DNA of 64,000 bases from Aradus depressus. Taxonomy: Eukaryota > Arthropoda > Insecta > Hemiptera > Aradidae. Below are positions 1 to 9,945 of this stretch, piece after piece. Location of the stretch: the NCBI GenBank assembly GCA_963662175.1, contig OY759223.1, positions 24,467,460 to 24,531,459 on the forward strand. The letters run 5' to 3'. The translations under genes were made by a program, and so were the position numbers. How positions within the stretch are numbered: position 1 is the first letter of the stretch; each line of letters opens with the position of its first letter. The notes under the pieces are model-generated. The model was not told the origin of the DNA, searched no databases, and worked only from the letters and a program-made list of their open reading frames with translations.

Positions 1-687
1 ACCGAAAGACAGAGTGGTCTACCGACTTATTTGTGAATTCGAGGTGACCTACATAGGCCGTAGAAAATGTCAACTAGAATAGGGGAACATTTGTCAAACT
101 CTAGTAGAGTTTCGGAATAGTCTCAGGTCACGAATTTCTAGCCGACAAAAATATCGAATTTACATTTCGTAGACAAGGGTTCCACACTCTACTGGTTAGA
201 AAAACAATAAATAAAAAAATGTTTTGGCTTATGTATGTTTAGATTCACCATCTGATGGCAGATACTTGCTGAAACTAGCTGTAGAATTATAAAATATATT
301 GTTGGACTAAAATATTATATGATATATTATTTATTTTACAAGTAAGTCAATCACATCTGCTTACCAATCAAGAAATAATTATAATATATTTCAGGTTCGT
401 TTTTGACGATTAACAAGGTTCTTAAATGTTTCCCTGACTAGTGGTAGCTGACGATGTTCCAAGTCCCTGAGTGTAGACAGAAGAAAAGTACTTTTGAACT
501 GTAGCCAAGTCACTCCTAAAAGCTGATTTCCCGAAGGAATGGTTTACTGAAGAATGTACGACGACCCGGAGAAACAAGATATTGTACTGCTCCAAGGACA
601 TCGGACAGATTTCAATTAAAAAAAATTTTTTTTGAGAGAAACATAGTTGACTATTTCTCACTCGTACTGTAAGTAAGTTAAATGAAT
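1..687. other. unassigned AT-rich sequence
   Basis: I see no recognisable gene or repeat here. The minus-strand reading frame at 422-775 has no family features and looks like chance. The stretch ends at the 10-bp target duplication of the palindromic element that follows. Confidence 0.5.
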
Positions 688-795
688 GAACACCCATATT
701 AATATGAAGATGGCTGATGTAGTGAGAAGTGATTATTTCGCAGGATGTCAAATATAAGGTAGTCTGACCTCTCACAGATTTTTATTAAAGTAATA

Positions 796-831
796 GCTAG
801 CCGGCTTTCGAGGTTTCCCTCATCATCAGGC
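796..831 (-). ncRNA. hammerhead-ribozyme-like motif, element A left arm
   Basis: Read on the minus strand: GC, then CTGATGA, an extra T, stem II GAGG-GAAA-CCTC with a GNRA tetraloop, then GAAA. The last A begins the self-complementary word AGCCGGCT (helix III), followed by A (position 17, the expected cleavage base) and GC, which pairs with the leading GC as stem I. All core residues of a hammerhead are present; the extra T between A9 and stem II is unusual. Stem I is only 2 bp. Confidence 0.55.
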
Positions 832-1012
832 AGTCTGATAAAAAATTTGAATAAACTAAATAATAAAAATAATAAAAAGCAGTTGTGACTCAGATGGTGG
901 ACAGGAATAACTCGTCTGTCCCCATCCATGATATTTTAAATTGTTAATGTTTGTTGTAGATTTTTATTTATTTATTTTTATTATTTAGTTTATTCAAATT
1001 TTTTATCAGACT

Positions 1013-1048
1013 GCCTGATGATGAGGGAAACCTCGAAAGTCGGCTAGC
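1013..1048 (+). ncRNA. hammerhead-ribozyme-like motif, element A right arm
   Basis: Mirror copy of the left-arm motif with the same CTGATGA core and GAGG-GAAA-CCTC stem II. One substitution turns helix III into AGTCGGCT, leaving AG/CT closing a four-base loop. Stem I is GC/GC. Confidence 0.5.
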
Positions 1049-1105
1049 TATTACTTTAATAAAAATCTGTGAGAGGTCAGACTACCTTATATTTGACATC
1101 CTGCG

Positions 1106-1705
1106 GAACACCCATGTTCCAGTATAATCCACAGAGTCCTGGTTGACATAGCTACTCCACTGAACATAAGCATATACCACGGTGTATATACATTGTATAT
1201 CACTGTAGGTATATGAACACTAGATACCCATGCTCCAGTATAATCCACCAGAGTCCTGGTTGACATAGCTACTCCACATAAGCATATACCACGGTGTATA
1301 TACATTGTATATCACTGTAGGTATATGAACACTAGATACCCATGCTCCAGTATAATCCACCAGAGTCCTGGTTGACATAGCTACTCCACATAAGCATATA
1401 CCACGGTTTATATACCACGTATACCACTGTTGGTATATGAACACTTCCCTAGATACCCATGCTCCAGTATAATCCACCAGAGTCCTGGTTGACATAGCTA
1501 CTCCGAACATAAGCATATACCACGGTTTATATACCATGTACACCACTATATGAACACTAGATACCCATGCTCCAGTATAATCCACAGAGTCCTGGTTGAC
1601 ATAGCTACTCCACTAAACTTACGAATATACCACGGTTTATATACCATGTATACCACTGTAGGTATATGAACACTGATACCCATGCTCCGGTATAATCTTC
1701 ACCAG
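1106..1705. repeat. minisatellite, ~107-117-bp unit, about 5.5 copies
   Basis: The word CCTGGTTGACATAGCTACTCC recurs five times at spacings of 107-117 bp, starting near 1138. Units differ by small indels and include degenerate ATATACCAC/GTATA palindromic segments. The array starts exactly at the target duplication of element A, so A inserted at its edge. The short reading frames across it are repeat translations. Confidence 0.9.
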
Positions 1706-2370
1706 AGCCCTCATTAACCATCCTAACACTATTAAATAATTCAACTGTTACGTGATTGAAGAACTTATATTGTTATCTGGCCTCCAGCTCTCCCTGATTA
1801 TATTATGAACACAAATTGCATTTCTCCGCAACTCTTCACTGTTTTAAATGATTACCCCCCCGGGCTCATTTTGATAAAATTGTAATTAGTCTCTTTAATT
1901 TTTTTTTTGTCCTAATTTTCAATTTGCAAAGTTAGGAATATTAGCAAATTTCAACAAGGAACAGCTGTCACAAAAGTGAATATTTTAAGAAAAGTGATTC
2001 AATGTACTTCCCCAGAACGAATTCTTGAAGGTTCAATTAAACATTTTGGCTAAAAATCAATAATTGACTTACTTAGTGGGGTTCTGAATCCTTATGTTTT
2101 TGTCAATGCATTAACCTTCGAGCGCTCGCCTGTAGTGACGTTACACCAGCGCTCGCGTGGCGGCATTTTCATCGCCCTTCACGAATCACTAGTATTTCGA
2201 TGAAAAGCCACACATACACAAATTTCAACTAAACACGTTTAAAACCTTTATTAAGGCATTGAATACCCGTTTATCCCAAGCAATGAGATCATTCATCTTT
2301 GTCATTAAAACGTGGGAAACACATCAAATAAATCATTGAACTTTAACATCAAATTATATGTGAGTCTGTA
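1706..2370. repeat. unassigned, with a fragment of repeat X at 1990-2105
   Basis: At 1990-2105 the sequence matches the start of repeat X (TGTACTTCCCCAGAACGAAT and downstream words seen at 3150, 12500 and 63700). The rest shows no recognised feature. Confidence 0.5.
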
Positions 2371-2477
2371 CTCGTTAAAGACCCCTGCCCTAGGTGAATA
2401 AAAATTTAGGATAGGCAAAATTTAGGACTCCCATAGTAGAGTCGGGCGCATGTCCACCAGAGTGACGAAAGAGCGCT
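2371..2477 (+). mobile_element. SINE fragment (3' part)
   Basis: Matches the 3' half of the window's main SINE, from CTCGTTAAAGACCCCTGCCC to GACGAAAGAGCGCT. The tRNA-like head is missing. Confidence 0.85.
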
Positions 2478-3149
2478 ATATATATTGTTTTAACTTATTA
2501 GAAGCTGATAAGATAATAAGATATTGATTTTCAGACAAAGATGAGGAGGGGATTAAACTGGAAGCTTATCACAAACACACTGATAACGATTACATAACTC
2601 TTCCTATACTTCATATAACAAAGGACGTAATGTCATTATTCCTTGTTCGAACTGTCATTCTGTCATAAATTCGATAATTCATAAAAAAATTGGATATGCC
2701 AGTTTTAATAGCAGAAATTCAAATGGAAATTGAATGGACTAAAGTACATTTTTCAAAACCACAAAATAAATTTGGGAGTGCAGAACACCTGTTGGGAACA
2801 GTTCATCAGTGAGTCATTAGCCGTGTGGTTGGTAGTGGGCACGTCACTTTACCAGGTAGTCGACATTTCGACCATCCATCAAACCCCCCCTCTTCCCACT
2901 CTCCCAGCACCACCACCTCCATTAACGCGGGATAATGTACACTTAATATTTCAAATGCAGATTGTCTGCCAGTTTATCCGAAAGAGAAAAATTATCCCTG
3001 GAGAAGTGAAATATTACAATGCAATTTATGTCAAAAAAATACATTACACTTCCATTGCTACCTGAAGGTATAGGGGAAGTTATTTAAAGAGTCAGAAACA
3101 TGTTTCTTTACTAGAATTTCATGTTTTCTGACATCTTTATTCCACTAAA
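2478..3149. other. unassigned sequence
   Basis: No recognised gene. A 111-codon frame at 2730-3065 on the plus strand has low-complexity proline runs from C-rich DNA and no domain I know, so I do not call it a gene. Confidence 0.4.
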
Positions 3150-3460
3150 ATGTACTTCCCCAGAACGAAATAATCGATTATGTTTTCGCTCCCCCTCCAA
3201 AATCTGTTTACGCTAAAATTCAACAGTTGACTTACAAAGGAGCTCCTAAATCCTCATACTAAATTTAGTGTTGCTAAATTCATTATATCGGCAGTTATTA
3301 GAGTTTTTGTGTTAAGCCTCCCCCTTAATTCCTAATTCCTTTTAGTCGATTTGGCTGAAAGTGCAATATGGTTCTGGATTCACACATAGATTTCACAGAT
3401 ACACTGACAACTTTTTTTTCTTACCGATTACATAACTTCTCCTGTAAATGCTAGATGCTC
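3150..3460 (+). repeat. repeat X copy
   Basis: Shares with other X copies the ordered words CTTCCCCAGAACGAA, CCCTCCAAAAT, TTGACTTAC, CTCATACTAAATTT, GCAGTTATTAGAGTTTTTGTG, TTAAGCCTCCCC and GATTTGGCTGAAA. Unclassified dispersed family. Confidence 0.8.
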
Positions 3461-3474
3461 TGATGAACATACGT

Positions 3475-3585
3475 GACATCCCACAGACTCGAGATCATCG
3501 CTTTACGTCCCATCCGAAAGACGGCGTGCTCAAGGTTTTTTCATCTCCTAGATAAAAAACCCATGGTCCTCAGCCGCTTTCTTAT
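3475..3585 (-). mobile_element. SINE fragment (central part)
   Basis: Diverged minus-strand piece with CATCGCTTTACGTCCCATCC, GGCGTGCTCAAG and a 'tttttatct' segment. The last feature marks the second subfamily of the SINE. Confidence 0.65.
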
Positions 3586-3639
3586 TGTTGAAAAACGTGA
3601 AATAAGCTACCATGGATTAAACATCTAGTAAATTAAATA

Positions 3640-4060
3640 AGTTGCCTTATTAGCTTAAAATAAGTTGAAAGAATATGACGTACCTATATATAATAAACCA
3701 ATACATGGTAATAGGATACGTCAAAAGAATTTATACATTAAGATAGCTTATAAATTAGGTTTATAACTACTTGAGTCTAACTTTATAATAAGTTGACCAT
3801 TTTTCAATATAATAAAAATTAAGATAACTATTTTTCAAAAAACTCTTCGGAAGTGTCTTTATCCCAACATATGTTTCAGGACGTTCTTACGTCCCTTCAT
3901 CAGGTCCCAATGTGCGAGACATAGAAAAGAAAAAGAAAATAATGTAAATATAACAATATATAAAAAAATAAAATGAAATAGATATATAGGTACATAGATA
4001 CATTTATAATAAGTAGATACATGTTTCAATTCATAAAAATTAAGGTAACTATTAGTCTAT
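3640..4060. mobile_element. element B with hammerhead-like motif, copy 1
   Basis: An inverted second copy lies at 57955-58270; both share the segment from GGGATAAAGACACTTCC to TAAGCTATCTTAA and beyond. A further fragment lies near 10785-10850. Copy 1 carries a hammerhead-like motif at 3865-3904 that copy 2 has lost. I could not define its ends or target duplication. Confidence 0.6.
3865..3904 (-). ncRNA. hammerhead-ribozyme-like motif, element B
   Basis: Minus strand: CTGATGA, then AGGGAC-loop-GTCCT as stem II (one bulged G), GAAA, self-complementary ACATATGT as helix III, T at position 17. Stem I keeps only its first G-C pair, so this copy is probably inactive. Confidence 0.5.
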
Positions 4061-4157
4061 AAGTCTAGCTGTTTTTTGCTTTGAAATAAATTTAGTTTGT
4101 TGTATAACGGAATTCTAAAGTGGGGTGGATTTTTTCCTTCACCAGCTATGCAAAGTT

Positions 4158-4602
4158 CAGTGGAGCATCGATTATCCGAATACCGATCAACCGAAACATC
4201 GGTTAACAGAAAGCGTTCCAGTTGTCAAATTCAAATATGCACGCCATGTGTGCTGTGGCTGCAGCTCTTTCCCCCTCCCTGCCAACTGGCCTACTCGCGT
4301 CGCAATGGGGCCTAAACGTAAACGTGTTGTTCTCAGAGTTTCCGTTAAACATAAAATAATCGACTAGTTGAAGAATGGTACTAGTGGATCAAGTCTAAGG
4401 AATATGGAGTTAGAAACTCAACAATATCGGACATTAAAAAGAACAATGATGTCATTACAAAATTTGCGAGTCCTACTTTAAGTAAGTTATGTATTTGTAA
4501 GAACACTGGAACAATTTTTTTCGTAAATGATCGATTATCCGAAAAATCAGTAATCCGAACAATCCCAGTCTTTAATTGTTTCGGATAATCGATGCTCTAC
4601 TG
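4158..4602 (+). mobile_element. pogo/Tigger-like element, internally deleted
   Basis: Terminal inverted repeats CAGTGGAGCATCGATTATCC (left) and CAGTAGAGCATCGATTATCC (right, inverted) bound 445 bp. The interior holds the start of a transposase. The usual TA target duplication is not visible at either edge, so the flanks have decayed. The catalytic domain is absent, leaving a non-autonomous remnant. Confidence 0.8.
4305..4482 (+). pseudogene. Tigger/pogo transposase N-terminus (CENP-B-type DNA-binding domain), broken
   Basis: Starts MGPKRKRVVL and continues with a Psq/CENP-B-type helix-turn-helix region. An in-frame TAG follows 'KHKIID' at 4365-4367. A one-base shift further on recovers KEYGVRNSTISDIKKNNDVI in another frame, the classic 'KYGVGNSTISDIKK' recognition-helix region of this family. 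In intact elements this domain binds the terminal repeats. Here only about 60 residues remain, with a stop and a frameshift. Confidence 0.8.
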
Positions 4603-5340
4603 GATAGGGGATAACATACACTATAAAATTAAATACCAACTATAAAGTTGGTTTCCGAGGTAGAACGAAAAGTTTGTTGAATTCACACTGGGGAAGGATA
4701 TTGAATGTGATTCACCGACGATTTTTTTCATATATGCCTCCATGATAAAGATGTTAGATATATATAAAAAAGAATGACAAAAAAAATATATATTGTTGTT
4801 CGTATAGATATTTTTCTATGTATTATTACAGGGCATCTCAGGGGTAAAATGACCTGATAAGCTGATATCTGTAGCTAGAAAAAACCCTTTTCAGCTTATC
4901 TTAGGTAAAAATGTGGAACCAAACCCTTATTTTTTTTACCCTTTTTCCTATACTAACCCTTCTATGTAAAGTTGGGGAATCGGGAAGCCCAGCCATTTAA
5001 TGTAAGATAAAGCGGAACCTTTATATCCAGGCTGACATGTTAGTAGAATTTCTGAATCCTTTTAAAGATTTCTAATAAACTTGTATTTTTTAGTTATAGT
5101 TATTTTTCTTACAAACAAGTTACTTTCTTAAACCTGTAGTATGGGGAAAATCCGAAATCGAGTTTGCAATGGAATTTCAAGTTTCCAAGTTCCCTCTTAT
5201 GAACATTTTCTCAATGATGTCTGCTTGTATGTGATTGAAACTTATTGGAAGTATAATAGACAAGATACCGCTTTTATTTGTGACCTAATCAAAATTTTCT
5301 TCAAATAAATGTTGTAGAAAAAATTAAAAGGCACATTTTA
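4603..5340. other. unassigned, with a small dispersed repeat at 5130-5290
   Basis: The segment 5130-5290 (AAATCCGAAATCGAGTTT through GATGTCTGCTTGTATGTGAT) recurs at 36530-36640 and weakly at 13800-13880. The rest is unassigned AT-rich DNA. Confidence 0.5.
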
Positions 5341-5344
5341 TATG

Positions 5345-6085
5345 TAATAATCCTTCAACCATGTGTGGAAGTCTTGGCGTATTGGTTCAACAGGTGGAAA
5401 CTTAGGCTTAATGCTGCCAAAACGGGGGCCAAAATTTTCTCTCTTCGAAGAATAGACACTACCACATTGACAAAACTACACATGAACAACGTTTTCATAG
5501 ACTACATTCCTAACCACGAAACAATTAAATATCTTGGAATTCATTTGGACACAAAATTAACAAGGAATCACCACATAAACAATAAACTAACGCAAGCATA
5601 TACCAGACTATCGCAACTCTACCCCCTCATCAACAGCAGATCGCCACTCAAGTACACTTGCAGCATTCTTCTCAACACATCTCTACTCAGACCACTATTC
5701 ACATATGCAGCACCCATCTGGCTAACAACAAACAAAACCAACATTAAAAAACTTCGAAGATTTGAAAACATGGTTCTCCGTTTGGCAGTAAACGCACCCT
5801 GGTTCGTCCGGAACACCCAAATCCGTTGAGAAACCGGCCTTCCAGATATCGCAGAATTCCTGAAAAGAATTACCACGTCTCACCACGAAGGACTGTCTTT
5901 GGTCTCAGGAGCTCAATTTTATCGATTGGGCCAACCAACCCAAAACAGAAGGCTAAAACCTCGCCTTTACCAGCACACCTTGTACTCAACTATTTATTTA
6001 TTTTTATTTTTTATTTATTTATTTATTTTTTTTGCTGTGTAGAGTGCTTTGTGTACTGGAAACATAAATAAAGTTGAGTTTTTTT
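5345..6085 (+). pseudogene. Jockey-like LINE 3' end: C-terminal half of reverse transcriptase
   Basis: The frame from about 5360 encodes the end of a LINE reverse transcriptase: WKLRLNAAKT, TIKYLGIHLD, LLRPLFTYAAPIW, FENMVLRLAVNAPWFVRN. An in-frame TGA at 5827-5829 interrupts it; the same frame then continues with LSLVSGAQFYRLGQPTQNRR and RLKPRLYQHTLY to a T-rich 3' region ending with AATAAA near 6066. The catalytic FADD motif lies upstream and is lost, typical of 5' truncation. The closest relative here is the LINE at 31853-32921, and a fragment of the same tail lies at 38345-38470. Confidence 0.9.
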
Positions 6086-6196
6086 TAAATATGTAATAAT
6101 AGTAATAATATGTTGCTTGATGTCTTCCACGTACTACAATTCTGTAGCATTATTTACAGAAGCTCTCAAACCCTACCGAGAAAGAGAAGAAAGATC

Positions 6197-6427
6197 AATA
6201 GAGTCGACAGTATCTTTTCAATGTTGATGGAAATCGAGGTTTTGTCGTGTAAAATAAAATGCAAAATTTGGCCAACGTTTCGAAAACTATTTATTTTCTT
6301 CTTGAGTCATTATAAGGCCCACTCAAGTCATTATAAGGCCCTGAAGAAGAAAAATAAATAGTTTTCGAAACGTTGGCCAAATTTTGCATTTTCTTTTACA
6401 CGACAGAACCTCGATTTCCATCAACAT
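6197..6427. mobile_element. palindromic element J with hammerhead-like motif
   Basis: Near-perfect inverted arms of about 100 bp meet at 6306-6335. The left end has 24 unpaired bases. The flanks are a perfect 12-bp direct repeat, AGAAGAAAGATC, at 6185-6196 and 6428-6439. The right arm carries an intact hammerhead-like motif; the left-arm copy has a damaged core. No coding capacity. Confidence 0.8.
6337..6378 (+). ncRNA. hammerhead-ribozyme-like motif, element J right arm
   Basis: GGCC, CTGAAGA, an extra A, stem II GAAAA-loop-TTTTC, GAAA, helix III word ACGT, T at position 17, then GGCC. The outer GGCC words pair as a 4-bp stem I. Core residues match the hammerhead consensus (position 7 is A, which is allowed). 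With ACGT as the whole of helix III, folding would need a dimer or a very strained hairpin. Confidence 0.6.
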
Positions 6428-6691
6428 AGAAGAAAGATCGCTCCTACACATTCCAGCTGCTGCAAATTCTTGCAAAACACCGGACTGTATTACCAAAAAT
6501 TTATGTGGTGCCAGTCGTAGAGGAAAAGCTAACTCCGAGATAAAGCTTCTCCTTTAGACCCTAGACTGGAGGCTGGAAGTAAGTCACACTACCAGAAGGA
6601 CGGAGGTGCGGTGGACAGGAAGCTCCCCACTCTGCCAGTTGGAGCCACCCAGAGAGATAGCTTTAGCCACATTGTGTCACTTTATCTACTA

Positions 6692-7086
6692 CTAGAAGTA
6701 ATACCCGGCGTTGCCCGGGGAACTTTGACTTTTCTCCCAATATCTCCTATAAGGCTATTCAGTTCCTCGACAGTACATTCATGATGTTATAATTTTCAAT
6801 TATTCATACGGAATAAGGCTTATAGTCCTTCAACTGTAGTAACGCTAGCTTTGGAGCTAAAACTAATTTATTCAAAAAGATTTCTCATTAATCGTTGCAG
6901 TGGTTTTTGAGTTACAAAGATTGCGTGGGTGGATGCTGGGATGGACCAGATATTGAGGTACTAATACGCCTATAACCTTCCACAGACGATGACGAACAAA
7001 TTTTAAAAAAAATTAATCAAATCCATCAAGCCGTTCGTGAGTTATAGCGGTACAACGCACAGACATTTTCAGCTTTATATATATGA
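6692..7086 (-). mobile_element. Helitron-like non-autonomous element (Lep1-like)
   Basis: On the minus strand it starts TCATATATATAAAGCTG and ends with the hairpin CCCGGGCAACGCCGGG followed by ...CTAG. It sits precisely between an A and a T, the expected Helitron insertion context. The interior includes ACTCACGAACGGCTTGATGG, close to the conserved interior of Lep1-type elements known from insects. No Rep/helicase is encoded. Length is about 395 bp. Confidence 0.8.
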
Positions 7087-7655
7087 TAATAATAGTTGTG
7101 CGGACGCCAATGGCCTCTACAGTTGCCTATTAAAAAAGTAAAAAAAAAAAAGCTTGATATGCTTTCCTAAAAAGTTATTTTGAAAACAATTTTTTTTGAC
7201 AATTTCTTCATTTATGCGAAAACGATCAGTCACACCGAAATATTAGTTATTACCAAAAATGTTCCTTATTACATTTACAATCATAAACTTGTCCTTAGGT
7301 TTTAGATAGAACCAATACGAAGAAAGTTATGGAGCCCCAAAAAATGTAGAGTACATTTCTACAGGAACGAAATTAATAAAAAATAAAATATTCCTATGAA
7401 ATGTTGCCAATTTATGAAATGTTGCCAATTTAGGACTTTCTTAAACCAACCACTTTTTTACAGATCATCCCCCTCTCCCTCTGAAATTCATTTCACACTG
7501 ACATTACTATAAGTTACCCTCAGAAATGGTGTACAATGAAACAATGAAAACAGCTGTTGCCAGCACATTTCTTTCTTATACCCAGTGAGAAATTAATTTG
7601 AAAAACAAGTGAAGAAGGGAGAGTTATGGCTATAGCACTTATTTTTTTTTATATA
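7087..7655. repeat. unassigned, with small dispersed repeat Z at 7440-7640
   Basis: The segment around ACCAACCACTTTTTTACAGA, TCTCCCTCTGAAATTCATTT and CACTGACATTACT recurs in diverged form near 17150, 23660, 38500, 40430 and 46500. Nothing else recognised. Confidence 0.45.
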
Positions 7656-7988
7656 GTTAGTTATTATGACCCATGCCTGGGCTTTAACTACGAGGTAATA
7701 TCACCTATTAGCTGAACGCTCGTCACTCTAGTTGACATGAGCCTGACTCTACTGTGGGAGTCCTAAATTTTGCCTATCCTAAATTTTTATTCACATAGGA
7801 CAGGGGTCTTTAACGAGTACCTGACATTGTACAAGATCGGGACCACCAATTTAAACCCCATCTGAGGGACGGCGTGCTTAAGTTTATTTTACCTCCCAGA
7901 TAAAATAAACTAAGGGCCTCGGTCGGGCTACGAACCCACGACCTTGAGATCAGAAGGCAAGCACGCATACCACTGAGCTACCGGCTTT
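7656..7988 (-). mobile_element. SINE, near full length
   Basis: Reverse-oriented copy from the tail (GTTATTATGACCCATGCC...) to the tRNA-like head (GAGCTACCGGC). Both box A (TAGCTCAGTGG) and a slightly diverged box B are present. Confidence 0.9.
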
Positions 7989-8039
7989 ATATTTATAATT
8001 ATGAAAGCTACTATTAAAAAATATCCTTGTTTTAACTGA

Positions 8040-8230
8040 GCTAAAGACCGAGTCTCTTAAATATTTTATCTGGGAGGTTAAAAAATCTAGAGCACGCTGT
8101 CTTTCGGATGTGATGTTAAGCGATGGTCCCGAGACCCAAAGACCCCTACCCTAGGTGAAAAAACCTGAGTAGGCAACATTTATGTTCCCACTACTGAGTC
8201 CGGCTCACCAGAGCAACGAAATACCGCTGA
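8040..8230 (+). mobile_element. SINE fragment, second subfamily
   Basis: From TATCTGGGAGGTTAAAAAAT to ACCAGAGCAACGAAA; the head is missing. It lies head-to-head with the copy at 7656-7988. Confidence 0.75.
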
Positions 8231-8721
8231 GATGGTTCTCAATTATTCCTGCTCTTGATGATCTCTTGATAATGATAATAATAATGATTAGTACCTTAGG
8301 TTTGTTTGAAAATTTAATCATCACTGGAGACTACATAGATCTAAGGAAATGTATCTTCCTAAAATTAAAATTTACATAATACATGATGATATACCTCCTC
8401 TCGACGTTGCCCAATTTCGGAGCAATGTTTACATAAATATAATCAGTGATAAGAAGCGCAACAAGATGCATAACATAATATTTTGAAAATTGTTATTTAT
8501 TATGTGCAATGTATTTGGTTCCAAGCGCTACATTTCTTCAAGGATAAATAAAAGAATCAAAAACATAAATGAGTGCTATTATAAGAAGTTCATCCTCTCT
8601 GTCCAAATTAGTGTAACACATGGGTGTTCTTGAACCGGCAATCTACTTCTCCACAATGAATTAAACAATTAACTTTTCTCTCTCCCTCCAAAACTGTTTA
8701 GACTGAAGATTCTTCTGAAGG

Positions 8722-9066
8722 TTAGGTTAGGTTTTATGTCTCATGCCCGGGCTTTAACTACGAGGTCATATCGCCTACTACCAGAGCGGCTCTTTCGTCA
8801 CTCTGGTGGACATGAGCCCGACTCTACTATGGGAGTCCTAAATTTTGCCTACCCTAAATTTTTATTCACCTAGGGTAGGGGTCTTTAACGAGTACCTGAC
8901 ATCGTACAGGCCTGGGACCATCGCTTAACGTCCCATCCGAAGGACGGCATGCTTAAGTTTATTTTACCTCCCAGATAAAATAAACTAAGGGCCTCGGTCG
9001 GGTTACGAACCCACGTTCTTGAGCTCAGAAGTCAAGCACGCATACCACTGAGCTACCGGCGCCCTC
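8722..9066 (-). mobile_element. SINE, full length, telomere-like tail
   Basis: Complete copy with tRNA-like head at its right end (box B reads GGGTTCGTAACCC, diverged). On the SINE strand the tail ends AAAACCTAACCTAACC, that is (CCTAA)n, the complement of the insect telomere repeat TTAGG. Confidence 0.92.
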
Positions 9067-9282
9067 GATTCTTCTGAATCATATTAAATTTCTGTTTCTG
9101 TGAACAGATAACTCCCAATGAAATGAATATATCGACATGAAGTTTTAAAAATGTGTATCACCGGCTATGTGCTTCTCCAGAATGAGTTAATAAATTAAGG
9201 TATCATATGTGATAGTAAGATGTTGAAAGATGAGATTTCTCATAGAAATAAAAGATGTTTTCTTCCCACAGTTTTATTTTAG

Positions 9283-9324
9283 ACCAGAACTAGTTTTCAA
9301 CGCAAGAGCGTCATCATCAGTGGT
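9283..9324 (-). ncRNA. hammerhead-ribozyme-like motif, element C left arm
   Basis: Minus strand: ACCA, CTGATGA, extra T, stem II GACGC-TCTT-GCGTT, GAAA, self-complementary AACTAGTT as helix III (sharing the last A), C at position 17, TGGT. ACCA and TGGT form a 4-bp stem I. This and the element J copy are the best-preserved motifs in the window. Confidence 0.6.
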
Positions 9325-9346
9325 ACATCCCACCCATACAGCACAG

Positions 9347-9384
9347 CTGATGATGACGCAGTTGCGTTGAAAACCGGTTCTGGT
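9347..9384 (+). ncRNA. hammerhead-ribozyme-like motif, element C right arm
   Basis: CTGATGA, extra T, ACGC-AGTT-GCGT, GAAA, helix III AACCGGTT, C, TGGT. The upstream partner for stem I is lost (ACAG instead of ACCA). The helix III word differs from the left arm in its centre yet is still self-complementary. Confidence 0.5.
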
Positions 9385-9945
9385 CAAAATAAACCAGTGG
9401 GAAGACAACGTATTTTATTTCTATTGGCCAATTATGTTATCGTTCTCCTAGCCAATCGCCAATACAATGTGACTTACATAGTTTTTTCTGAATTCTCCTA
9501 CTAAATTTTATGTCGATTTATTCTCATTACATCGGTAGTTTTTAGCGTAATTCTTCTCTGTTCCTTCTCTTCGGTCAATTTTGCAGATAATTAATAGGCA
9601 CCGTCCTTATAGGGTTTTGAATTTAAATATAAAATTTTATGTTGATACATCCATTACAACGGCAGTTATTAGAGTTTTTGTGTTAAACCTCCCAACTAAT
9701 CCCCCTTCTCTTTAATCGATTTGGCTGAAAATCAATAGGTATCCTCCTTGGAGGGTTCTGGATATACTTACAAGTTTTCGTTTCGATACGTTCATTCTAT
9801 CGATAGTTATTGGGTTCACAGAAACGTACGTCCATACTGACAGATTTTTTTATTTTTATTTTTGGAATCGAGGGCTCGGAAAACTTGAAATACCCTTCAA
9901 AACTCAACATCGAGTTTTTTACCGAATACATATACTTGGTATAGC

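Larger units (their letters stand above)
698..1105. mobile_element. palindromic element A with hammerhead-like motif in each arm
   Basis: Two arms of about 135 bp (roughly 741-876 and 962-1103) are inverted copies, separated by an AT-rich loop. The left end carries about 43 bases outside the palindrome. The element is flanked by a 10-bp direct repeat, GAACACCCAT, at 688-697 and 1106-1115, which I read as the target-site duplication. Each arm encodes a hammerhead-like motif. Related pieces lie at 10959-11060 and 63190-63625. There is no protein-coding capacity, so it would be mobilised in trans. The inverted-arm, one-tail layout resembles Penelope-type terminal repeats; a fold-back DNA element is the alternative. 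Confidence 0.7.
6110..6540 (+). other. coding-like sequence interrupted by palindromic element J
   Basis: If one copy of the 12-bp duplication plus the element at 6197-6427 is ignored, the flanks read as one open frame of about 46 residues ending in TAA at 6541-6543, preceded by an AG (TTATTTACAG, ending near 6159). I do not recognise the protein. It could be a host exon, an old transposon or chance. Confidence 0.25.
9206..9430. mobile_element. palindromic element C with hammerhead-like motifs
   Basis: Inverted arms of about 85 bp meet near 9333. It sits inside repeat X. The flanks AATTAAGGTATC and AATTATGTTATC agree at 10 of 12 positions and may be a decayed target duplication. Related pieces are at 11655-11735 and 48690-48790. 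Both arms encode hammerhead-like motifs. Confidence 0.7.
9165..9945 (+). repeat. repeat X copy, interrupted by element C
   Basis: X sequence at 9165-9205 resumes after element C at about 9431 and runs to TATACTTGGTATAGCT at 9945, where a LINE end interrupts it. The X terminus CTGGGGAAGTAAAA reappears at 10288. It includes the GATTTGGCTGAAAATCAATA and TCGATACATTCATT words. Confidence 0.8.
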
